9,436 bases of DNA from an uncultured Collinsella sp. (GTDB taxonomy: Bacteria; Actinomycetota; Coriobacteriia; Coriobacteriales; Coriobacteriaceae): assembly GCA_902492545.1 (NCBI GenBank), contig CABULX010000087.1, positions 1 through 9,436 of the forward strand. The letters run 5' to 3'. The position numbers and the translations under genes are program-made. The notes under the pieces are model-generated. The model was not told where the DNA came from and did not search any database. It saw only the letters and a list, made by a program, of their open reading frames with translations. This document shows positions 5,892 to 9,436 of this stretch, one piece after another (positions within the stretch are counted from its first letter, which is position 1; each line of letters begins with the position of its first letter).

Positions 5892-5907
5892 TTTCACATC
5901 CCTTGAG

Positions 5908-5943
5908 CGGGCCGGCATGCCGAACGGTCGACATGCCGGCCCG
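5908..5943 (+). repeat. Perfect 12-bp hairpin after the dipeptidase gene
   Basis: CGGGCCGGCATG (5908-5919) and CATGCCGGCCCG (5932-5943) are exact inverted copies around a 12-nt loop, starting 16 nt after the dipeptidase stop. No U-run follows (TCCCCAATC), so it is at best an atypical terminator. It ends 11 nt before the Shine-Dalgarno of the next gene and may also affect that gene's translation. Confidence 0.6.
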
Positions 5944-5965
5944 TCCCCAATCTGAAGGACCGCTT

Positions 5966-6742
5966 TTGACGCAGCAATTTACGATTTCCATATCCCGACC
6001 GGATGGCACATCCATCCCCGTCGTCGTTACCAAAAAGCGCGTCAAAAACTTCAACCTACGCGTCACATCGAGCGGTGAGGTCCACGCCAGTGCACCGCTC
6101 GGCGCCAGCCGCGAGCGTATCGAAGCGTTTGTGAAGCGCAACAGCGCCTGGATTATCAGTCGACTTGCCCAGCGCGAGCAACGTCAGGCGACGGCACGAG
6201 AGCCGCTCAGCACCTCGTCCGTCATTGCACTTTGGGGCAAGCCCATCACGGTACAGGATGCACTCGATCACAACTTTGCATCACCCGCACCGCGGCCCAA
6301 GCAGGCCACCTTCGCAAGTTTTATGGGTACCGACGAATCGGACGAAGGCCCACAGGCCAAGCGGCGCGCAATCCTCGACGGCCTAACGTCCGACGAGCTC
6401 CAAGCCCACATCAGCCAGCTTTATACGACCGAGGTCACCGCAGCGCTACGCGACATCGTGCACGCATACGAAATCACAATGAGTGTCGCCGTTTCCCGCG
6501 TCTCCGTGCGCAGCATGAAAACGCGCTGGGGATCATGCACGCCCAAGACCGGAGCCATTCGCATCGCACGCGAACTTGCCGCTTATCCCATCGAGTGTCT
6601 CGACATGGTTGTCGCCCACGAGCTCGTCCACTTGCTCGAGCCAAGCCACAATCAGCGGTTTCACGCCCTGCTCGACAGGTACTGCCCCAACAATAGAGCG
6701 CTGTCGCAGCGGCTCAAGCAGCCACCCATAGAGACGTATTAG
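5966..6742 (+). CDS. YgjP-like (DUF45) zinc metallopeptidase
   Basis: This 258-residue protein belongs to the YgjP/DUF45 branch of the gluzincin-like metallopeptidases; the cellular substrate is not known. The C-terminal domain has MKTRWGSCTPKTGAIRI (184-200), then AHELVHLLEPSHNQRFH (217-233). H218 and H222 of HExxH and H228 are the likely zinc ligands, and E219 is the catalytic base. The N-terminal part (about 5-70) has the usual KKRVKNFNLRV strand and the helix AFVKRNSAWIISRL. Residues about 106-135 form a less conserved insert rich in charged residues. TTG 5966 is chosen because AAGGA lies 6 nt upstream. ATG 5933 lies inside the 12-bp hairpin and has no good site. It converges with folB at a distance of only 6 nt. 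Confidence 0.88.
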   Translation: MTQQFTISISRPDGTSIPVVVTKKRVKNFNLRVTSSGEVHASAPLGASRERIEAFVKRNSAWIISRLAQREQRQATAREPLSTSSVIALWGKPITVQDALDHNFASPAPRPKQATFASFMGTDESDEGPQAKRRAILDGLTSDELQAHISQLYTTEVTAALRDIVHAYEITMSVAVSRVSVRSMKTRWGSCTPKTGAIRIARELAAYPIECLDMVVAHELVHLLEPSHNQRFHALLDRYCPNNRALSQRLKQPPIETY

Positions 6743-6748
6743 AACCGG

Positions 6749-7234
6749 TTAGCGCACGCGCTCGATCTCGACGCCGCAGCTTGCCAGGGGAAGGCCGACG
6801 GGCGCCCAAGGCTTATCGAGCTTAACACGCACGCCAAGCAGCAAGGGGTAACGACGCAGCAGCATCTGGGCCACACCCTCGGCTGCCGCCTCGATGAGTT
6901 TAAACGTATGCTCGCGCAGATAGCCATCGACATCGTGGCACACCGAGCCGTAGTCAATCGAGGCGTCCAGGTTATCGTGCTCCCCCGCTGCACGCAGGTC
7001 GGCATAGAGCACCAAGGACACGATGAACTTCTGGCCCAGCGCGTTCTCTTCGGGATACACGCCGTGGTTGGCAAAGACCTCGAGACCGTCGATAGTAATG
7101 CGATCGGCATGGCGCAGATCGTCATAGCTCACGTGGGGCACCGCCGTTGCGGTGGATATTTCGCCCCTTCCACGGCGTGCGAGCTCGGCACCTTCAGTCT
7201 TGGTTGCATTCTCGGGCAGTTTTTTGTTACTCAT
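6749..7234 (-). CDS. folB: Dihydroneopterin aldolase
   Basis: FolB converts 7,8-dihydroneopterin to 6-hydroxymethyl-dihydropterin and glycolaldehyde in folate synthesis. In this 161-residue protein the catalytic domain begins near residue 45 with ITIDGLEVFANHGVYPEENA. The family's key residues are visible: E63 after HGVYPE, Y95 in SIDYGSV, and K141 in KLDKPWAPV. TFKLIEAAAEGVAQMLL (110-126) is the conserved helix with the pterin-anchoring Glu. About 42 N-terminal residues precede the fold and are low in similarity, since usual members are about 120 long. ATG 7234 is supported by AAGGAG 9 nt upstream, and I see no better internal start. It is the last gene of the nrdG-folE-HD-folB series, 43 nt after the HD gene. 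Confidence 0.93.
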   Translation of the reverse strand: MSNKKLPENATKTEGAELARRGRGEISTATAVPHVSYDDLRHADRITIDGLEVFANHGVYPEENALGQKFIVSLVLYADLRAAGEHDNLDASIDYGSVCHDVDGYLREHTFKLIEAAAEGVAQMLLRRYPLLLGVRVKLDKPWAPVGLPLASCGVEIERVR

Positions 7235-7277
7235 CGCGATCGTCTCCTTCGTTTAGAACCCCGACCGCGCAAACTAA

Positions 7278-7859
7278 CTACACGCGAATCGACAGGTTCT
7301 TTTTATCATCGCTCCAGTTGCAAGCATTGCGCACGGGGCATGCAAAGCAGGCGCGCGACGCTTTGTCGGCTGCATAGAGCAAACGCTCAAGCGGTTGGCT
7401 GTTCACGCGCAGCTTTCGATGGCCCAGAATGGCCGTCTTAATGGCTGCGGCATCGGCCGGCTCAAACGCCACGTCATCAGGCATGCCGCCGAGAATTGCA
7501 TCAGCGACGCGTTCGCTTGCAACATCATGGGATATACCCGATTCATACTGTTCATCTTTGCCGATATCGTGAAGAAGTGCCGTGGCGTAGATGACCTCGC
7601 GGTCAAACTCGAGATCTTCCTCGAGATTCTTAATCCACATAATGCGAGCGACATCGAGCAGATGGTCGATACCGTGGCGGCAGAAGATGCGCCCCGATTC
7701 CAGCTGAGCAATGTTGCCCAGGTGGCGCCGGAACAGGCCGTTGGCACAGATGTAATCAATGCGAGGCATGGCACCAAAGGGAGTCAGGCCCGAAGCCATA
7801 AAGCCGCGACGCGACGTTCCTTCATCGGTCTTCGATGCAAAGTCGTTGACGACTCTCAT
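7278..7859 (-). CDS. HD-domain phosphohydrolase in the folate cluster
   Basis: This 193-residue metal-dependent hydrolase is of the HD superfamily. The metal ligands are H62 or H66 in CRHGIDHLLDVARI, the doublet H97-D98 in ALLHDIGKD, H111 in GISHD, and D165 in YAADKASR. The C-terminal region has a cysteine cluster, CFACPVRNACNW (171-182, C-x2-C-x5-C), similar to what I recall in clostridial HD proteins; with C60 it could bind a metal. The gene lies between folE and folB, starting 2 nt after the folE stop. A role in removing phosphates from dihydroneopterin triphosphate, or from another nucleotide-like phosphate, is an inference from this position. The first 30 residues may not be native: M31 (MPRIDYIC) would start closer to the HD fold, but neither start has a clear Shine-Dalgarno. 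Confidence 0.85.
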   Translation of the reverse strand: MRVVNDFASKTDEGTSRRGFMASGLTPFGAMPRIDYICANGLFRRHLGNIAQLESGRIFCRHGIDHLLDVARIMWIKNLEEDLEFDREVIYATALLHDIGKDEQYESGISHDVASERVADAILGGMPDDVAFEPADAAAIKTAILGHRKLRVNSQPLERLLYAADKASRACFACPVRNACNWSDDKKNLSIRV

Positions 7860-7861
7860 GG

Positions 7862-8419
7862 TTAGCGGCCCAGCATCCTAAAGAATCGCTCCTCGAGCGA
7901 CGGATCGGTCTCAAAGACACCGCGACGAGCAAGCGTTACGGTCTTGGTACCGGGCTTTTGCACGCCGCGCATGGTCATGCACATATGCTCAGCTTCCATG
8001 AGCACAATCGCTCCCTGGGGAGCGAGATAATCCATGAGGGCGTCGGCAACCTGCGCACACAGCTGCTCCTGCAGCTGCAGACGGCGGGCATAAACCTCAA
8101 CCGTGCGAGCAAGCTTAGAGAGCCCTGCGACACGGCCGTTGGGGATATAGCCAATGGTAGCCTTGCCATAAAACGGCAGCAGATGATGTTCGCACAGCGA
8201 GTAGAACGTGATGTCGCGCTCGATAACCAAATCGTTCGAAGCGACGGCAAACGTTTTGGACAGGTGCTCCTCGGCACTCTGGTCCATACCGCCGGCGATT
8301 TCGCCATACATACGGGCAACGCGCGCCGGGGTCTCCAGCAGGCCCTCCCGAGTTGGGTCCTCGCCTATGCCCTCAAGCAACAGCTTAATGGCGGCCTCGA
8401 CTTTTTCCTGATCGACCAT
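7862..8419 (-). CDS. folE: GTP cyclohydrolase I
   Basis: FolE opens the guanine ring of GTP to make 7,8-dihydroneopterin triphosphate, the first step to folate. In this 185-residue zinc enzyme the zinc ligands are C76 and H79 in SLCEHHLLPFYG and C147 in EHMCMTMRGV. Other signatures are EDPTREGLLETPARVARMY (20-38), VAGLSKLARTVEVYARRLQ (97-115), and the closing EERFFRMLGR. Length is normal for the bacterial form. ATG 8419 has GAGG 5 nt upstream; a longer in-frame start at 8482 would run through the likely promoter. The HD gene starts 2 nt after its stop, so translation is probably coupled. The nrdG stop is 66 nt upstream. Confidence 0.96.
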   Translation of the reverse strand: MVDQEKVEAAIKLLLEGIGEDPTREGLLETPARVARMYGEIAGGMDQSAEEHLSKTFAVASNDLVIERDITFYSLCEHHLLPFYGKATIGYIPNGRVAGLSKLARTVEVYARRLQLQEQLCAQVADALMDYLAPQGAIVLMEAEHMCMTMRGVQKPGTKTVTLARRGVFETDPSLEERFFRMLGR

Positions 8420-8453
8420 CTGGGCCTCACTTTTCCGATTTTGCGTTCGCGCT

Positions 8454-8462
8454 ATGGTACCA
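8454..8462 (-). promoter_or_regulatory. Candidate extended -10 promoter for folE
   Basis: Read on the - strand, TGGTACCAT (8462-8454) has the TGn-TAnnaT layout of an extended -10 box. It lies in the 66-nt gap between nrdG and folE, and would start transcription about 28 nt before ATG 8419. TTGTGG further upstream is a weak -35 at 19 nt. This would let the fol genes be made without nrdG. Confidence 0.3.
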
Positions 8463-8485
8463 CGCCCTCCGGCATCGGCCACAAG

Positions 8486-9067
8486 CTACATAGTATGGGT
8501 CGAATAGACCGGATCATCACGCCAAAGTTCAACCGCATCACAAAGCGCAACGCCCTCGCGCTCAGCACGGGCGCGCGTAGCGTTCATATCGATCACGCGC
8601 TGATTGCTCGAGCCTCTGAAGCGCAACGAGATATCGTACAAATCCTGAACGAACGGACCGTCCACCAACATATCGAGGCAGGTAAGGATACGGTCCGTGA
8701 CCTCGGTATGGTGGCAACCGCCCGGCATAAGCTCCTCGAGCACATCGCCGGTAAAGCACCAAATGGTCTTGCCCGACCCCGATGGATAGGCCGCACGCAC
8801 GCGTTCGATAAAGTCGACAAGCCCCGCCTGATTCTCAGGTTCCATAGGCTCGCCGCCCAAAATCGTCAGACCATCGATAAAGGGATGATCGAGACTCTCG
8901 ATAATTTTGTCCTCGACGGCGCTATCGAACGGCTCGCCAGCGGCAAAGTCCCACGCGACAGAGTTAAAACAATTCTTGCACCCACGACGGCACCCGCTCA
9001 CAAACAGAGAAGTACGAACGCCTTCTCCATCAGCAATGTCGAAATACTTAATGTTCGCGTAGTTCAT
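8486..9067 (-). CDS. nrdG: Anaerobic ribonucleoside-triphosphate reductase activating protein
   Basis: NrdG is a radical SAM enzyme that installs the glycyl radical on NrdD, so that dNTPs can be made without oxygen. In this 193-residue protein the [4Fe-4S] cysteines are C26, C30 and C33 in CRRGCKNCF, preceded by the GEGVRTSLFVSG segment. The SAM-contacting GGEP motif is at 71-74. VDGPFVQDLYDISLRFRG (135-152), followed by SSNQRVID, is diagnostic for the family. Length is typical or slightly long. ATG 9067 has GGGAGAG 6 nt upstream. An open reading frame continues upstream to 9223, but it runs through the inverted repeat and lacks family similarity. nrdD is not visible in the remaining 369 nt. 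Confidence 0.95.
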   Translation of the reverse strand: MNYANIKYFDIADGEGVRTSLFVSGCRRGCKNCFNSVAWDFAAGEPFDSAVEDKIIESLDHPFIDGLTILGGEPMEPENQAGLVDFIERVRAAYPSGSGKTIWCFTGDVLEELMPGGCHHTEVTDRILTCLDMLVDGPFVQDLYDISLRFRGSSNQRVIDMNATRARAEREGVALCDAVELWRDDPVYSTHTM

Positions 9068-9068
9068 A

Positions 9069-9182
9069 GGTAACTCTCCCGGGAGGCCGGGACATATCAT
9101 CCCGTCCTCAAACATTCTCGGCCTTCGGCCTGCGAAACTGCGGGCGGGACGATATGTCCCGGCCTCATGCAAAGGGTAACTC
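9069..9182. repeat. Compact inverted-repeat element flanked by an 8-bp direct repeat
   Basis: GGTAACTC occurs at 9069-9076 and again at 9175-9182. Between the copies, arms 9083-9107 and 9142-9166 are inverted copies matching at 23 of 25 positions, with the outer 16 bp perfect (GAGGCCGGGACATATC). The 34-nt middle holds a small GGCC-TTC-GGCC hairpin. This resembles a short non-autonomous (MITE or REP-like) insertion with a target duplication. The imperfect outer ends (9077-9082 and 9167-9174) do not pair, so the origin is not certain. The left end touches the nrdG Shine-Dalgarno. Confidence 0.5.
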
Positions 9183-9399
9183 AATGAACGAAGCGAACAT
9201 CGAGCATAGGGTTCGAGGTCCAATAAAAACTGGGTTGCGGCTCAACCGCCATCGCAAGTAAATCGCAGCTGCAGCTCAAATTATTTCCGCTAAGAACTTC
9301 GAGGAGTAAGCAGACCGCGCGCTGCATCTCAGCTACGTTAACTTGGCTGAACCGAGAGGGCCGCTTGGGCTTTTGCTCGATATGAGTTCCGCACGCAAA
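9183..9399. other. Unassigned stretch upstream of nrdG, no gene supported
   Basis: This stretch of about 217 nt is richer in A and T than its neighbours. The - strand is open for 75 codons (GTG 9408 to TGA 9181), with a plausible helix around VAEMQRAVCLLLEVL and a tail FYWTSNPMLDVRFVH. Its GTG start lies inside the 9400-9422 hairpin, it uses codons that are rare nearby (TTA, TTG, AAT), has no Shine-Dalgarno, and I recognise no family. I find no tRNA, riboswitch or NrdR-box pattern. It could be gene debris, a small unannotated protein, or the nrdG promoter region. Confidence 0.35.
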
Positions 9400-9422
9400 G
9401 AAGGCCACTTAATGTGGCCTTC
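9400..9422 (-). terminator. Terminator-like hairpin near the window end
   Basis: GAAGGCCAC (9400-9408) and GTGGCCTTC (9414-9422) form a perfect 9-bp stem with a 5-nt loop. On the - strand the stem runs into TTCTTTG, a short U-rich stretch, so it could end a - strand gene lying to the right, outside the window. The + strand is also T-rich afterwards (TTCGTCTT), so bidirectional use is possible. The stem can extend by CGCAA/TTGCG beyond a small internal bulge. Confidence 0.6.
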
Positions 9423-9436
9423 GTCTTGCGCAGGAC

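Noticed and set aside
6743..6748. Shared terminator between the convergent metallopeptidase and folB genes
   Set aside because: Only 6 nt separate the two stop codons and no hairpin with a T-run spans them.
7958..9073. 371-codon + strand open frame opposite folE and nrdG
   Set aside because: It covers two genes with intact catalytic motifs on the other strand, has no recognisable domain and no Shine-Dalgarno. It reflects high GC codon bias.
9068..9223. N-terminal extension of nrdG to 9223
   Set aside because: The extra 52 residues are translated from the inverted repeat and do not resemble NrdG. ATG 9067 has its own Shine-Dalgarno and matches the family's start.
9211..9223. GGTTCGAGGTCC, similar to a tRNA T-loop
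   Set aside because: The flanking bases do not form the 5-bp T-stem, and no acceptor, D or anticodon arm can be built around it.
9068..9436. NrdR box or riboswitch before nrdG
   Set aside because: I looked for paired AT-rich ACA-type NrdR sites and for known riboswitch cores, and found no convincing match.
1..9436. CRISPR array, phage or transposase genes
   Set aside because: There are no regularly spaced direct repeats and no integrase, transposase or capsid-like frame on either strand.

Overview
This is a GC-rich (roughly 60%), gene-dense bacterial chromosome segment. Most protein-coding genes have clear Shine-Dalgarno sites and several start with GTG or TTG. The mix of genes suggests an anaerobic gut actinobacterium of the Coriobacteriia, with Collinsella the best guess: an anaerobic ribonucleotide reductase activase, a PerR-like regulator, and a folate cluster with a Cys-tailed HD protein. 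The genus is inferred from general resemblance, not from a search.

Left part, + strand (1-2789). It opens with the C-terminal end of a LysR-type regulator, followed by RNase HI (rnhA). Next is a Gfo/Idh/MocA oxidoreductase, followed 2 nt later by an acylphosphatase with an unusual N-terminal extension. A small Fur/PerR-type metalloregulator closes this part. It converges on the next block across a 76-nt spacer that holds a long, nearly perfect inverted repeat.

Middle, - strand (2866-4757), transcribed right to left. The order is a SlyD-like FKBP prolyl isomerase, a UreE-like nickel chaperone 3 nt downstream, a strong intergenic hairpin, and a Cof-type HAD phosphatase. No urease structural gene is in view, so the UreE/SlyD-like pair may be a nickel or folding module serving another enzyme. 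A 120-nt divergent promoter region separates this block from a + strand pair (4878-6742): an M19 dipeptidase, and a YgjP/DUF45-type zinc metallopeptidase that probably starts at TTG behind a perfect 12-bp hairpin.

Right part, - strand (6749-9067). The order in transcription is nrdG, folE, an HD-domain hydrolase, then folB. This links anaerobic dNTP synthesis to early pterin/folate synthesis. The HD protein lies between the first enzyme (GTP cyclohydrolase I) and dihydroneopterin aldolase, exactly where the pathway needs a phosphate-removing step. The last 369 nt (9068-9436) contain no gene I can support. They hold a compact inverted-repeat element flanked by an 8-bp direct repeat, an unassigned stretch of about 220 nt, and a terminator-like hairpin.

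I see no tRNA, rRNA, CRISPR array, transposase gene or phage gene. The least expected signals are RNA-level or repeat structures: four substantial inverted repeats in gene borders. In two of them the G-U wobbles pair only in the RNA made from the neighbouring genes' own strand, which favours a function in RNA.
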